Assembly: GCA_009785115.1 (NCBI GenBank)
Contig: WQWY01000014.1
Coordinates: forward strand, 1-64,000
DNA length: 64,000 bases
Direction: 5' to 3'
DNA from: Micrococcales bacterium
Lineage (GTDB): Bacteria; Actinomycetota; Actinomycetes; Actinomycetales; Cellulomonadaceae
The position numbers were made by a program, and so were the translations under genes. The number at the start of each line of letters is the position of its first letter. The stretch's first letter is position 1. Of this stretch, positions 48,035 to 57,696 are shown in pieces. The notes beneath the pieces are model-generated. The model was not told the origin of the DNA. It searched no databases and worked only from the letters and a program-made list of their open reading frames with translations.

Positions 48035-48870
48035 GGCACCGGGACCAGCGCGGCGAGGACGAGGTAGACCGCGGGTGCGGACAGCAGCAACGAGTCCAGC
48101 CGGTCCAGCACCCCGCCGTGCCCGGGGACGAGACGGCCCATGTCCTTCAGGCCCAGGTCGCGCTTCAGCATCGACTCCGCCAGGTCGCCCAGCGTCGCGG
48201 TGGTCACCACGGCGACGCCGAGCACCACCCCCACCACCGGGTCGGTGGACAGCAGGGCCTGGCTGCCGACCACACCCACCACGCAGGCGAGCACCAGCGA
48301 CCCGGCCACGCCTTCCCACGACTTCTTGGGGCTCACCTTGGGCGCCATCGGGTGCCAGCCGAGCAGGCTGCCCACGGTGTACCCACCGGTGTCGGAGGCC
48401 ACCACGAGCAGGATGAACAGCATGACGCGCTGCGGCCCGTCGGGTGCGGCGAGCATCAGCATCGCGAACCCCGCCAAGAACGGCAGGTAGGCGATGGCGA
48501 ACACCGACGCGGTCGCGTCCCGCAGGGCCGGCTCGCCGCTGCCGTCGAGCACCCGCCAGACCACCGTCCCGCCGACGGTGAGCAGGAAGGCCACGAACAG
48601 CGCCTCAGGGCCCGCGGTGTAGGCCGAGACGAGGATGCCCACCAGGCCGACCAGCGCGGGGACCAGCGGGACGTGGATCGAGCGCTTGGCGAAGGCCTGG
48701 GCGAGCTCCCACATCGCCGCGCCCACCACGACGACGGCCAGGACCGCGAAGACCTCTTTGAGGATGAACAGGGAGGCGACCACCACCGCGAGCAGGCCGA
48801 GCCCGACCGTGATCGCGACCGGGAGGTCGCGGCCGGCCTGGGGGGCGCGCTGGGCGGTCGAGTCCGGCAT
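48031..48870 (-). CDS. cdsA: phosphatidate cytidylyltransferase
   Basis: Makes CDP-diacylglycerol for phospholipid synthesis; integral membrane enzyme. 279 residues, about eight predicted helices. The signature region is [29 protein letters not shown], then [27 protein letters not shown], with the family's basic and acidic catalytic residues. Its start shares one base with the frr stop (TGATG), giving a coupled frr-cdsA-rlmN chain. Confidence 0.95.
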   Translation of the reverse strand: MPDSTAQRAPQAGRDLPVAITVGLGLLAVVVASLFILKEVFAVLAVVVVGAAMWELAQAFAKRSIHVPLVPALVGLVGILVSAYTAGPEALFVAFLLTVGGTVVWRVLDGSGEPALRDATASVFAIAYLPFLAGFAMLMLAAPDGPQRVMLFILLVVASDTGGYTVGSLLGWHPMAPKVSPKKSWEGVAGSLVLACVVGVVGSQALLSTDPVVGVVLGVAVVTTATLGDLAESMLKRDLGLKDMGRLVPGHGGVLDRLDSLLLSAPAVYLVLAALVPVP

Positions 48871-49427
48871 CAGACCTCGAGCAGCTCGGCTTCCTTGCCG
48901 GAGAGCAGGTGGTCGATCAGGTCGACGTGCTTCTTCGTCAGAGCGTCGAGCTCCTTCTCCGCGCGCATCACCTCGTCCTCCCCGGTCTCGCCGTTCTTGA
49001 CCAGCCGGTCGAGCGCGTCCTTGGCGTGGCGACGCACCGCACGCACCGCGATCCGCGACTCCTCCGCCTTGTGCCGCGCCAGCTTGACGTACTCCTTGCG
49101 ACGCTCCTCGGTCAGCGCGGGCAGCGCCACACGGATCACGTCGCCGTCCGAGGTCGGGTTCACACCCAGGTCAGAGTTGCGCAGCGCCTTCTCGACCGCC
49201 GGGGCCGAGGACTTGTCGAACGGGCTGATGAGCACGGTGCGTGCCTCGACCACGTTGAACGACGCCAGCTGCTGGAGCGGCGTCGGTGCACCGTAGTAGT
49301 CCACGAACACCTTGGCGAACATGGCGGCGTTGGCACGGCCGGTCCGGATCGCGGCGAACTCCTCCTTGGCGTGCTCGACCGTCTTGTCCATCTTCTCTTC
49401 GGCCTCGAACAGGGTCTCGTCGATCAC
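48870..49427 (-). CDS. frr: ribosome recycling factor
   Basis: Splits post-termination ribosomes with EF-G. 185 residues, the normal length. Conserved stretches: EEKMDKTVEHAKEEFAAIRTGRANAAMF, YYGAPTPLQQLA, NPTSDGDVIRVALPALTEERRKEYVKLA. It follows pyrH by 32 bp in the standard rpsB-tsf-pyrH-frr order. Confidence 0.97.
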   Translation of the reverse strand: MIDETLFEAEEKMDKTVEHAKEEFAAIRTGRANAAMFAKVFVDYYGAPTPLQQLASFNVVEARTVLISPFDKSSAPAVEKALRNSDLGVNPTSDGDVIRVALPALTEERRKEYVKLARHKAEESRIAVRAVRRHAKDALDRLVKNGETGEDEVMRAEKELDALTKKHVDLIDHLLSGKEAELLEV

Positions 49428-49459
49428 CGTTGCTCCTCGTCCCGTCCTGTCTCGTCCTG

Positions 49460-50188
49460 CTACGACGACGTCACCAGCGTGCCGATCTTCTCACCCTCGA
49501 GGGCACGAGTGACGTTGCCCGGCTGCTCGAGGCCGAACACACGCATCCTCACGGCGTTGTCGCGGCACATCGACAACGCTGTCGCGTCCATCACGGCCAG
49601 CCCCTCGACCAGCGCACGGGTGTAGGTCAGGTGCTCCACGAACGTCGCTGACGGGTCGGTCCGAGGGTCGGCGGTGTAGACACCGTCCACCCCGTTCTTG
49701 CCCATGAGCACCATCTGGCAGTGAGTCTCCAGGGCGCGCTGCACGGCGACGGTGTCGGTGGAGAAGTACGGCATCCCCGCCCCGGCCCCGAAGATCACCA
49801 CGCGTCCCTTGTCCAGGTGCCGGATGGCTCGCAGCGGGATGTACGGCTCGGCGACCTGCCCCATGGTGATCGCGCTCTGCACCCGGGTGCTCACCCCAGC
49901 CTGCTCCAAGAAGTCTTGCAGCGCGAGGCAGTTCATCACGGTGCCGAGCATGCCCATGTAGTCGGCACGGGCACGGTCCATGCCCTCCTCGGAGAGCTCG
50001 GCCCCCCGGAAGAAGTTGCCACCGCCGACGACGACGGCGACCTGGACGCCGCCGCGCACGGCCACGGCGATCTCGTCGGCGATGCGACGGACCACATCGA
50101 CGGCGAGGCCGACGTCACCGCCCCCGAAGGTCTCGCCGGACAGCTTCAGCAGCACCCGGCGCGGAGACGGTGACGTCGGCTCACCCAT
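49460..50188 (-). CDS. pyrH: UMP kinase
   Basis: Phosphorylates UMP to UDP; a hexameric amino acid kinase fold enzyme, allosterically controlled in bacteria. 242 residues. Motifs: [11 protein letters not shown] at the start, [21 protein letters not shown]-type segment [16 protein letters not shown], and [16 protein letters not shown]. It lies two bases after tsf and is part of the rpsB-tsf-pyrH-frr unit. Confidence 0.96.
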   Translation of the reverse strand: MGEPTSPSPRRVLLKLSGETFGGGDVGLAVDVVRRIADEIAVAVRGGVQVAVVVGGGNFFRGAELSEEGMDRARADYMGMLGTVMNCLALQDFLEQAGVSTRVQSAITMGQVAEPYIPLRAIRHLDKGRVVIFGAGAGMPYFSTDTVAVQRALETHCQMVLMGKNGVDGVYTADPRTDPSATFVEHLTYTRALVEGLAVMDATALSMCRDNAVRMRVFGLEQPGNVTRALEGEKIGTLVTSS

Positions 50189-50190
50189 CG

Positions 50191-51036
50191 TCAGGCTCCG
50201 ACGCGGAAGCGGGCCATACCGAGCACGGCGCCGCCAGCCTCGGCGAGCACCTGGCCGACGCTCTTGCTCGAGTCCTTCGCGAAGGCCTGGTCGACCAGCA
50301 CGTTCTCCTTGAAGAAGCCGACGAGACGACCGTCGACGATCTTCGGCAGCACGGCCTCGGGCTTGCCCTCGTTGCGGGCGATCTCCTCAGCGATGCGACG
50401 CTCGTCGGCGATCACCTGCTCGGGGACCTCGTCGCGCGTCACGTAGGTGGGCGAGTAGGCCGCGACGTGGGTAGCCACGTCGTGGGCCACCTCGGCAGCC
50501 TTGGCGTCGGTGGCCACCAGCACACCGACCTGCGGGGGCAGGTCCTTGTTGACCTTGTGCAGGTAGACCGCGACGTGCTCGCCGGTCACGCGGGCGACCC
50601 GACGCAGCACCAGCTTCTCACCGATGGTCGCGGCCACGCCGTCGATCGCCTCCTGCACGCTCACCCCGTCGGTCTGCACGTTCAGCAGAGCGTCGGCGTC
50701 AGTGGCACCAGAGTCGACAGCCGCAGCGAGGACGCGGTCAGCGAGGGAGACGAACGCCTGGTTCTTGGCGACGAAGTCGGTCTCGGAGTTCATCTCGACC
50801 ATCACGCCGACCTGGCCCGAGCCGTCGGCGGCGGGCCCGACGTGCGCGGCGACCAGACCGTCGGAGGCCGAGCGGCCCTCGCGGTTGGCCACGCCCTTCA
50901 GGCCACGCACCCGCAGCAGCTCTTCAGCCTTGACCGGGTCGCCCTCGGCCTCCTCCAGAGCCCTCTTCACGTTCATCATGCCGGCGCCGGTCTTCTCGCG
51001 CAGCGCCTTCAGGTCAGCCATCGAATAGCTTGCCAT
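50191..51036 (-). CDS. tsf: translation elongation factor Ts
   Basis: Nucleotide exchange factor of EF-Tu. 281 residues from ATG 51036 (AAAGGGG upstream). The N-terminal UBA-like part [22 protein letters not shown] is diagnostic; the core has [10 protein letters not shown] and VATHVAA. It follows rpsB by 33 bp. A second in-frame ATG five residues later would also fit the family start. Confidence 0.96.
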   Translation of the reverse strand: MASYSMADLKALREKTGAGMMNVKRALEEAEGDPVKAEELLRVRGLKGVANREGRSASDGLVAAHVGPAADGSGQVGVMVEMNSETDFVAKNQAFVSLADRVLAAAVDSGATDADALLNVQTDGVSVQEAIDGVAATIGEKLVLRRVARVTGEHVAVYLHKVNKDLPPQVGVLVATDAKAAEVAHDVATHVAAYSPTYVTRDEVPEQVIADERRIAEEIARNEGKPEAVLPKIVDGRLVGFFKENVLVDQAFAKDSSKSVGQVLAEAGGAVLGMARFRVGA

Positions 51037-51069
51037 CGGTTGTGATCCCCTTTCGTTCGGCTCGAGATG

Positions 51070-51990
51070 TCAGCTCGCCGCGTCGGCGGCAGGCTCGGCG
51101 TCGGTGGTCTCCGGCTCGGCAGCAGCGACCTCAGCGGCTGCGGCAGCCTCCGGCTCAGCAGCGGTCTGCGGCTCGGCGGCGGCAGCCACCTCCGGCTGCG
51201 GCTCGGCCAGGCTCGCCTCGGCGCCGGCCAGCAGCTCGCGCTCCCACTCGGCCAGCGGCTCGGCCGGGGCGTCAGCGCCCTGGCCCCCGGTGCGAGAGGC
51301 GTGCCGCTTGAGCAGACCGTCGGCGACGGCATCGGCCACCACCCGGGTGAGGAGACCGACGGCGCGGATCGCGTCGTCGTTGCCCGGGATCGGGTAGTCC
51401 ACCTGGTCGGGGTCGCAGTTGGTGTCCAGGATCGCGACCACCGGGATGCCCAGCTTGCGGGCCTCGTCGACAGCCAGGTGCTCCTTGTTGGTGTCGACGA
51501 TCCACACCGCCGACGGCACCTTGTTCATGTCGCGGATGCCGCCGAGGGTCTTGGACAGCTTGTCCTTCTCGCGCCGCAGGACGAGCAGCTCCTTCTTCGT
51601 CAGACCGGACCCGGCGACGTCGTCGAAGTCGATCTGCTCGAGCTCCTTGAGGCGCTGGAGGCGCTTGTGCACCGTCGAGAAGTTGGTCAGCATCCCGCCC
51701 AGCCAGCGCTGGTTGACGTAGGGCATGCCGACGCGGGTGGCCTGCTCGGCGACGGCCTCCTGAGCCTGCTTCTTGGTGCCGACGAACAGGATGGTCCCGC
51801 CGCGGGCCACGGTCTCGGAGACGAACTCGTAGGCGTTGTCGATGTACGACAGCGACTTCTCGAGGTCGACGATGTAGATCCCGTTGCGCTCGGTGAGGAT
51901 GAAGCGCCGCATCTTCGGGTTCCAGCGCCGGGTCTGGTGCCCGAAGTGCACACCGCTGGTCAGCATCTGGCGCAGGGTCACGACGGCCAT
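51070..51990 (-). CDS. rpsB: 30S ribosomal protein S2
   Basis: 306 residues from ATG 51990 (AAAGGACGAG upstream). The conserved core is residues 1-245: [56 protein letters not shown]-type [16 protein letters not shown] and [15 protein letters not shown]. It ends in a roughly 50-residue Ala/Glu-rich acidic tail, typical of actinobacteria. A 200-base leader with two tandem hairpins precedes it. Confidence 0.97.
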   Translation of the reverse strand: MAVVTLRQMLTSGVHFGHQTRRWNPKMRRFILTERNGIYIVDLEKSLSYIDNAYEFVSETVARGGTILFVGTKKQAQEAVAEQATRVGMPYVNQRWLGGMLTNFSTVHKRLQRLKELEQIDFDDVAGSGLTKKELLVLRREKDKLSKTLGGIRDMNKVPSAVWIVDTNKEHLAVDEARKLGIPVVAILDTNCDPDQVDYPIPGNDDAIRAVGLLTRVVADAVADGLLKRHASRTGGQGADAPAEPLAEWERELLAGAEASLAEPQPEVAAAAEPQTAAEPEAAAAAEVAAAEPETTDAEPAADAAS

Positions 51991-52420
51991 GGGCTCGTCC
52001 TTTCGGCGCGCACCGCGCGCCTGTGTCGGCGGGCCCGAGGCCCGCGTGCTGGGTTGTCGGTGCCGGCCAGGTGACCGCCACCCCTGGCGCCCGACCAGAC
52101 CCGCGCCGGGAAAGACCCGGACCGCAGCGGGGCCGACCCCCGGCCGACACCATGGCCGACCAGGAAGGACGCGCGAAGTCGACCGGCATGCCGGCCGCGC
52201 GGTCAGTCTACCTGACCACCGACTCCCCGCCCGCCGCCGCCCGCAGCGGTGCCGAGGTGCCCCGGAGGCCCGGTGCACACAGGTCCGCGCACGGCGAGAG
52301 ACCCCCTCTCCCACGAGAGGCGTCCACGAACCGTCCTCAGCCCGACGAGCACCGCGACGGCACCTCGACACCTGAGGACGACCGGACCCGTGCTGACACC
52401 GGGCGGGCAGGCTCCTTCCC
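51991..52420. other. 430-bp gap between divergent rpsB and the M23 peptidase gene
   Basis: No gene is supported. It contains the rpsB leader hairpins (52003-52045). A TAGACT hexamer on the minus strand (52210-52205) could be the rpsB -10, giving a leader of about 200 nt. I see no matching -35, and nothing convincing on the M23 side. Confidence 0.45.
52003..52045 (-). promoter_or_regulatory. tandem hairpins in the rpsB mRNA leader
   Basis: GGCGCGC/GCGCGCC with a 3-base loop (52003-52019) and GCGGGCC/GGCCCGC with a 3-base loop (52029-52045) lie directly upstream of the rpsB start. Their place suggests a ribosomal-protein leader that could bind S2, or a translation control element. Confidence 0.4.
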
Positions 52421-52930
52421 GTGCGCACCAGGTTCGTGATCCTCGCCGTGCTGGCGCTCGGGCTGCTCGGCACCGCGTCGGTCGACCGCGCCGCACGGGC
52501 TGACCCGCCCGGCCTCGGGGTCTGGGTCGCACCGGTCCAGGAGCTGGTCCTGGTCCATCCGTTCGACCCGCCCGAGCATCGCTGGTCAGCGGGGCATCGT
52601 GGGGTCGATCTCGTGGCTGACGCCGGTACCTCGGTGCTCGCCCCGTGCGACGGGGTGGTCACCTTCGTCGGGCCGGTCGCCGGGCGCCCCGTGCTCACGG
52701 TGCTCAGCCGCGAGGGGCTGCGCTCGTCGGTGGAACCGGTCGAGGCCACCGTGGGGGTCGGCGACCTGGTGCGAGCCGGTGACGCGGTCGGGGTGGTCGT
52801 GGCGAACCCGGCCAGCCACTGCGCACCGACCACCTGCCTGCACTGGGGCGTGCGTCGCGGGACGATCTACATCGACCCGATGTCGCTGCTCGCGGGCGGT
52901 GGGCCCGTCGTCCTGCTGCCGCAGCCATGA
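52421..52930 (+). CDS. secreted M23 family metallopeptidase (LytM domain)
   Basis: 169 residues from GTG 52421. A signal peptide ([24 protein letters not shown]) precedes a compact LytM/peptidase M23 domain: [21 protein letters not shown] holds the first zinc ligands (His and Asp) and CLHWGVRRG the final His pair region. Members cut peptidoglycan cross-links or act as LytM activators. The gene is conserved beside rpsB in actinobacteria and is divergent from it. No clear Shine-Dalgarno is seen. Confidence 0.88.
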   Translation: MRTRFVILAVLALGLLGTASVDRAARADPPGLGVWVAPVQELVLVHPFDPPEHRWSAGHRGVDLVADAGTSVLAPCDGVVTFVGPVAGRPVLTVLSREGLRSSVEPVEATVGVGDLVRAGDAVGVVVANPASHCAPTTCLHWGVRRGTIYIDPMSLLAGGGPVVLLPQP

Positions 52931-52989
52931 GGCTCCGACAGGCCAGGCGTGCCCGGGGTGCTCCCGTCACCGCACGCACACGCTCGCCC

Positions 52990-53877
52990 TCAGGCGGCCT
53001 CGGCCTCCCGCATGGTCGAGCGCAGGCGCCCGACCGCGGCGTTGTGCATCTGCGACACCCTCGACTCGGTGACCCCGAGCACACGCCCGATCTGGGCCAG
53101 GGTGCGTCGCTCGTAGTAGTAGAGGACGACCACCAGCCGCTCACGCTCGTTCAGGCTCTCGATGGCCCGGGCGAGCAGGTGCGAGGTCTCCATGGCCTCG
53201 ATCTCTCCGAGAGGGTCGGGCGCACCGTCGTCGGGCAGCCGGTCGCCGAGCGGCTGCCCGCCAGGCTGGTCCTCGCCGGAGAGCACCTCGTCGAGCGCGG
53301 CGACGCTGCCCGTCGCCACCTGGGCCCGCGTCGCGGCCAGCTCGTCGGTCGTCAGGCCCAGACGCTCGGCCACCTCGGCCTGCGTGGGGCTGCGGTGCAG
53401 CTCGTTCTCCAGGTCGGCGAAGGCCCGGTCGATCGCCCGCGACTTGGAGCGCACCGAGCGCGGCACCCAGTCCAGCGCGCGCAGCTCGTCGAGGATGGCA
53501 CCACGAACTCGTGCCGACGCGTAGGACTCGAAGCGGACGGCGCGATCGGTCTCGTACTTCTCGATGGCGTCGATGAGCCCGAACATCCCGTAGGAGACGA
53601 GGTCGCCCTGGTCCACCGTGCTGGGCAGACGCATCGCGATACGACCGGCCACGGCGGTGACCAGCGGGACGTAGTGCAAGATCAGCTGTTCGCGCGCCCA
53701 GACCGAGCCCTCGACCTTGTAGCTCGCCCACAGCGCGTCGATCGGGTCGACGTCAGCGGCCGTGCGCTGGGTCGGGATCAAGGCGCCCGCGGCCGTGCGC
53801 TGGGTGGGGATCAGCCCTGCCGCACCCGGACGAGCCGGATATCGCCGGACCAGGGTCTGGCCGACCCCTGCTTGCAT
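52990..53877 (-). CDS. FliA/WhiG-type RNA polymerase sigma factor
   Basis: 295 residues from ATG 53877 (TTGGAG upstream). Regions 2-4 are complete: SVWAREQLILHYVPLVTAVAGRIAMRLP, DQGDLVSYGMFGLIDAIEKYE, RFESYASARVRGAILDELRALDWVPRSVR, and the region 4 helix-turn-helix RTLAQIGRVLGVTESRVSQMHNAAV. This is the 28-type group that drives flagellar (FliA) or sporulation (WhiG) genes. No flagellar or whi genes are in the window, and I see no FlgM-like anti-sigma gene. The N-terminus has an 11-residue repeat (LIPTQRTAAGA/LIPTQRTAADV) not found in relatives I know. Confidence 0.88.
   Translation of the reverse strand: MQAGVGQTLVRRYPARPGAAGLIPTQRTAAGALIPTQRTAADVDPIDALWASYKVEGSVWAREQLILHYVPLVTAVAGRIAMRLPSTVDQGDLVSYGMFGLIDAIEKYETDRAVRFESYASARVRGAILDELRALDWVPRSVRSKSRAIDRAFADLENELHRSPTQAEVAERLGLTTDELAATRAQVATGSVAALDEVLSGEDQPGGQPLGDRLPDDGAPDPLGEIEAMETSHLLARAIESLNERERLVVVLYYYERRTLAQIGRVLGVTESRVSQMHNAAVGRLRSTMREAEAA
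53756..53813. repeat. 33-bp period direct repeat at the sigma factor 5' end
   Basis: GCGGCCGTGCGCTGGGT begins at 53756 and again at 53789; 24 of 25 bases match. Encodes the doubled LIPTQRTAA motif. Confidence 0.85.
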
Positions 53878-53909
53878 CGTCTCCAAGAAAGCGCTCCGTC
53901 CGTGAGGTG

Positions 53910-54833
53910 TCAGGCCCGTGGGTGGGCCAGGTCGAACGCCGAACGCAGCCGTTCGGCCGACACGTGCGTGTATCGCTGGGTGGTGTTCAGGCTCGCGTGC
54001 CCGAGCAGCTCTTGCACCGACCGCAGGTCAGAACCACCCTCGAGCAGGTGGGTCGCCGCGGAGTGGCGCAGCGCGTGGGGCGCGATGTCGTGCACGCCCG
54101 CCTCCGCGGCGAGCCGGTGGATCGCGGTGCGGGCCTGGCGCTGGTCGAGCCGACCGCCCCGAGCCCCGACGAAGAGAGCGGTGACGCCAGGGTCGCTGAC
54201 CAACCGAGGCCACCCGTGGTCCAGCCACGCCTCCAGCGCGTCGCCGGCGGGGCGGCCGAGCGGCACCACACGGACCTTGTCCCCCTTGCCCGTCACGCGC
54301 AGCGTGAGCTCCTTCAGGTCCAGGTCGTCCAGGTCGGTGTTGCACAGCTCGCCGATCCGCACACCGGTGGCGTACAGAGTCTCGGCCACGGCCCAGTCAC
54401 GCACCCGCAGCGGGTCGCCGTCGGCGGCGCTCGCGCTGGCGGTGTCCAGCAGCCGGGCGGCGGCGTCCCGACCGAGCACCGTCGGCAGCGGACGTGCCAC
54501 ACGAGGGCTGGCCAGCCGTGCGGTCGGGTCGACGTCCACGCGCCCGGTGTGCGCGGCCCACGCGAAGAACGTCCGCGTCGCGGCCGTGCGCCGCGCCAGG
54601 GTCGCACGCGAACGGTTGCCCTGAGCCATCGCGCTCAGCCAGGAGCGCAGCGCGGTCACGTCGATCTGGTCCAGCCTGGTCAGGCCCGACGCGCAGACGT
54701 GGTCCAGCAGGTGGTCCAGGTCGCTCACATAAGCACGCACCGTGTGCGGCGAGAGCCCTCGCCCCACCCCCAGGTGGGTCGCATAGTCGTCACGCAGGGC
54801 TTCTCGAGCCTCGCGCGAACAGACCTCCGTCAT
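53910..54833 (-). CDS. xerC: tyrosine recombinase XerC
   Basis: Resolves chromosome dimers at dif with XerD. 307 residues from ATG 54833 (GAGG at the right distance). All active-site residues are visible: Arg159 in TGVRIGEL, Lys183 in GKGDKVR, His253 and Arg256 in HALRHS, His279 in LLGHASL and nucleophile Tyr288 in TQRYTHV. The N-terminal core-binding domain is SPHTVRAYVSDLDHLLDHV. The dprA-xerC neighbourhood is typical of actinobacteria, which marks it as the housekeeping recombinase and not a mobile-element integrase. Confidence 0.92.
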   Translation of the reverse strand: MTEVCSREAREALRDDYATHLGVGRGLSPHTVRAYVSDLDHLLDHVCASGLTRLDQIDVTALRSWLSAMAQGNRSRATLARRTAATRTFFAWAAHTGRVDVDPTARLASPRVARPLPTVLGRDAAARLLDTASASAADGDPLRVRDWAVAETLYATGVRIGELCNTDLDDLDLKELTLRVTGKGDKVRVVPLGRPAGDALEAWLDHGWPRLVSDPGVTALFVGARGGRLDQRQARTAIHRLAAEAGVHDIAPHALRHSAATHLLEGGSDLRSVQELLGHASLNTTQRYTHVSAERLRSAFDLAHPRA

Positions 54834-54839
54834 CGCCAC

Positions 54840-54977
54840 ACCTCAACGATGGAGGGTCGGCGCGCGCGGAGCAAGGGCCAAGAAAACAACACCGTTGTAA
54901 CTCGCGCTTGTTTTGCCGACAATGTCCGAAATCCCGACATGCACAATCCGTTCCGTCCGCTTTTTTCACCCGGCTCG
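54840..54977. other. AT-richer gap with dyads between xerC and dprA
   Basis: This 138-bp stretch is clearly less GC-rich than its surroundings. It holds ACAAC ACC GTTGT (about 54887-54899) and ATGTC...GACAT (about 54920-54938), the latter similar to the palindrome upstream of gabD. It probably contains the xerC promoter. A run of six T (plus strand, near 54960) gives an A-run on the coding strand, so it is not a terminator for dprA. Confidence 0.45.
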
Positions 54978-56177
54978 TCATTCAACGCTCACGTCGCTCG
55001 AACCGACCCTGACGCGGCGTACCGGTACAGCCTGCCAGACTTCTCCTTCTCGTCTGGCCAGGCCGACCAGCTCCAAGCGCCCCAGGCCCGCACGCACCAC
55101 CGCGACAGCGAGCCCGGTGCGCACCGCGAGCTCGCAGGACGTAGAAGGAACACGTACTGACAACGCGTCGTGCACCGACCGAATTCCCGCGTCGAGACCG
55201 TCCAGAGGTGAAGAGTCGGCCGGGTCTGCCGGACGTCGAGCACCCTCGAGAGGCCCGACCAGATCAACCACCTCGGCGGCGTCGGTGACGCAGACCGCGA
55301 CCTGCTCGCGCAGCAGGCGGTGGCAGCCGGCCGAGGCCGCCGAGGTCACCGGCCCAGGGACCGCGCCGACCGGTCGCAGCAGACGAGCGGCATGGTTCGC
55401 CGTGGAGAGCGCACCCGACCTCCACGCGGCCTCGACCACGACCGTGCCCGAGGTGAGCGCCGCGATGAGCCTGTTGCGCCGCAAGAACCGGCTGCGGGCT
55501 GGCACCGCTCCTGGGGGCGCCTCACCGAGCAGCGCCCCGCCACCCGTCACGATCTGCTCGAACAGGCCCGCGTGCCCGGCCGGGTAGCCGCGGTCGAGAC
55601 CCGAGGCGAGCACGGCCCAGGTGGCCCCCGAGCCCAGCGCACCGCGGTGCACCGCCGCGTCGATCCCGTAGGCGCCGCCCGACACCACCACCGCACCACG
55701 ACGGGCCAGGTCGTCCGCCAGGTCGGTCGCCACCCGCCGTCCGTAGGCGGTGCAGGCTCGAGCCCCCACCACCGCGACCCTGGAGGTGTCGGACAGCCGG
55801 CCACGCACCCACAGGGCGTGCGGTGCGGTCTCGTCGAGGTCCACCAGACCCGCCGGCCAGGACGGGTCCCCCGGGACGACGAGCTCCATCCCCGCTCGGG
55901 AGCCGATGTCGAGCACGGCCTCGGCGCCGCTCAGCCGTGCCGCCCACGTCCGGCCGCGTCGAAGGAGACGCTCGCGCTCGGGGTCAGCCACCCCGTCCAG
56001 GTCGGGTTCGAGCACCGACCAGTCCGGACGGTGACGGCCCACCGAGCGCACCCAGGTCAACGCCCGCCCGGCCCCCACCCAGGCCAGCAGCCGCCCGGCG
56101 ACCGGGTCGCCCGGCTCGCTGAGGACCGTCCAGACCGCTCTGGCCTCTCGCTCACCGGTCTCTCGTCCCTCAGTCAT
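54978..56177 (-). CDS. dprA: DNA-processing protein DprA
   Basis: Binds incoming single-stranded DNA and loads RecA in natural transformation; also conserved in species not known to be competent. 399 residues from ATG 56177, which overlaps the comM end by 8 bp. The Rossmann core has VAVVGARACTAYGRRVATDLA, VVSGGAYGIDAAVHRGAL, and FLRRNRLIAALTSGTVVVEA. A C-terminal winged-helix domain follows (AVRTGLAVAVVRAGLGRLELVGL). Part of the yraN-comM-dprA operon. Confidence 0.92.
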   Translation of the reverse strand: MTEGRETGEREARAVWTVLSEPGDPVAGRLLAWVGAGRALTWVRSVGRHRPDWSVLEPDLDGVADPERERLLRRGRTWAARLSGAEAVLDIGSRAGMELVVPGDPSWPAGLVDLDETAPHALWVRGRLSDTSRVAVVGARACTAYGRRVATDLADDLARRGAVVVSGGAYGIDAAVHRGALGSGATWAVLASGLDRGYPAGHAGLFEQIVTGGGALLGEAPPGAVPARSRFLRRNRLIAALTSGTVVVEAAWRSGALSTANHAARLLRPVGAVPGPVTSAASAGCHRLLREQVAVCVTDAAEVVDLVGPLEGARRPADPADSSPLDGLDAGIRSVHDALSVRVPSTSCELAVRTGLAVAVVRAGLGRLELVGLARREGEVWQAVPVRRVRVGSSDVSVE

Positions 56178-57696
56178 GGGCACCCGCTCTGGTCCGCAGC
56201 ATCATGGCCTCCCCCACGTGGTCGACACCTGGACGCTCCTCACCGGCGAGATCGGCGAGCGTCCAGGCCACCCGCAGCACCCGGTCTGCCCCGCGCAGGC
56301 TCAGCCAGCCTCGGTCGACCGCCTCGCCCAGCTCACGGGTGATCGGGTCGTCGCGGGCCGTGCGTGCCCGCAACCACGCGCCGGGCACCTCGGCGTTGGT
56401 GAGCCACCGGGTGCCGGCCAGCCGTGCGCGGGCACGTCCCCGAGCCTGTGCGACCCTGGTCGCGACCTGCGCCGTACCCTCCCCCGCAGCGGAGCTCGAC
56501 CGGGGCGGGGGAACCTCCAGCTGGAGGTCCACCCTGTCCAGCAACGGCCCGGAGAGCCTGGAGAAGTAGCGGCGGCGCGCCTCGGCCCGGCACGTGCAGC
56601 CCACGCCCTTGCCCGCGTACCGTCCGCACGGGCACGGGTTGGCCGCCATGACGAGCTGGAACCGGGCCGGGTAACGGACCGCACCCGCCGCCCGGTGCAG
56701 CACCAGCTCACCGTGCTCGAGCGGCTGGCGCAGAGACTGGAGGACCTGGGTCGCGAAATGAGGCGCCTCGTCCAAGAACAGCACACCCCGATGAGCCCGC
56801 GACGCCGCCCCTGGGCGCGCCACGCCCGTCCCGCCTCCGACGATGGCCGCAGGAGACGCGGTGTGGTGCGGGTCCTCGAACGGAGGGCGCCGCAGCAGTC
56901 CCTGCGCCGGGTCGAACGTGCCGGCGACCGAGTGCACCGACGTCGCCTCGACCGACGCCTCCTCGTCCAGGTCGGGCAGCAGGCCCGGCAGGCGTCGAGC
57001 GAGCATGGTCTTCCCGGTGCCAGGCGGCCCGACGAGCAGCAGGTGGTGCGCCCCGGCAGCGGCGACCTCCAGACCGCGACGGGCGTCGTCCTGCCCGAGC
57101 ACGTCAGCGAGGTCTGCGACGGCGGCCTCCGTCGAGGCGAGAGCAGGGTACGCGACGGGCACGACGTCAGGCACCGTGACGTCGGCGCCGTACCAGGAGG
57201 CGACCCGGGCCAGGTGGTCGGCCTCCGCGACCTCAGCACCGGGGATCAGCCGTGCCTCGGCCGCGTTCCCGGCGGGGACGACCACCCTTGAGCACCCGGC
57301 GGCGACCGCCTCGGCCACCGCCGGGAGCACCCCGGGCACCGGCCGCACCCTGCCGTCGAGCCCCAGCTCACCCAGGTGCACGGCCGAGGAGACCTTGTTC
57401 GGGTCGACCACCCCGGCACCGGCCAGCACCGCGACGGCGACCGCCAGGTCGAACCCCGAGCCAGACTTCGGCAGCGTCGCCGGAGACAGGTTGACGGTGA
57501 TCCGGCGGTTCGGCCAGGTCAGCCCCGCGCAGGCCACAGCGGCACGCACCCGGTCGCGAGCCTCCGACAGCGCGGCATCGGGCAGCCCGACCAGGCTGAA
57601 CGCCGGCAACGACGCCGCCAGGTGCGCCTCGACCTCGATGAGGTGCGCTCGCATCCCGACCAGGGCGACGGCCCGCGTGCGTCCCAGCACCGTCAC
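56170..57696 (-). CDS. comM: YifB/ComM family Mg-chelatase-like AAA+ ATPase
   Basis: 508 residues from GTG 57696, which overlaps the yraN stop (GTGA). An N-terminal Lon-like fold (GLPDAALSEARDRVRAAV) leads into the AAA+ module: Walker A LLVGPPGTGKTMLA, Walker B GVLFLDEAPHF, and the C-rich NPCPCGRYAGKGVGCTC zinc-like insert of the family. ComM is a hexameric helicase that helps branch migration during recombination of taken-up DNA. Conserved beside yraN and dprA. Confidence 0.92.
   Translation of the reverse strand: MTVLGRTRAVALVGMRAHLIEVEAHLAASLPAFSLVGLPDAALSEARDRVRAAVACAGLTWPNRRITVNLSPATLPKSGSGFDLAVAVAVLAGAGVVDPNKVSSAVHLGELGLDGRVRPVPGVLPAVAEAVAAGCSRVVVPAGNAAEARLIPGAEVAEADHLARVASWYGADVTVPDVVPVAYPALASTEAAVADLADVLGQDDARRGLEVAAAGAHHLLLVGPPGTGKTMLARRLPGLLPDLDEEASVEATSVHSVAGTFDPAQGLLRRPPFEDPHHTASPAAIVGGGTGVARPGAASRAHRGVLFLDEAPHFATQVLQSLRQPLEHGELVLHRAAGAVRYPARFQLVMAANPCPCGRYAGKGVGCTCRAEARRRYFSRLSGPLLDRVDLQLEVPPPRSSSAAGEGTAQVATRVAQARGRARARLAGTRWLTNAEVPGAWLRARTARDDPITRELGEAVDRGWLSLRGADRVLRVAWTLADLAGEERPGVDHVGEAMMLRTRAGAHD

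Noticed and set aside
53910..54833. The tyrosine recombinase as an integrase of a mobile element
   Set aside because: It sits in the conserved dprA-xerC neighbourhood, has XerC length and motifs, and no att-like repeats or cargo genes flank it.
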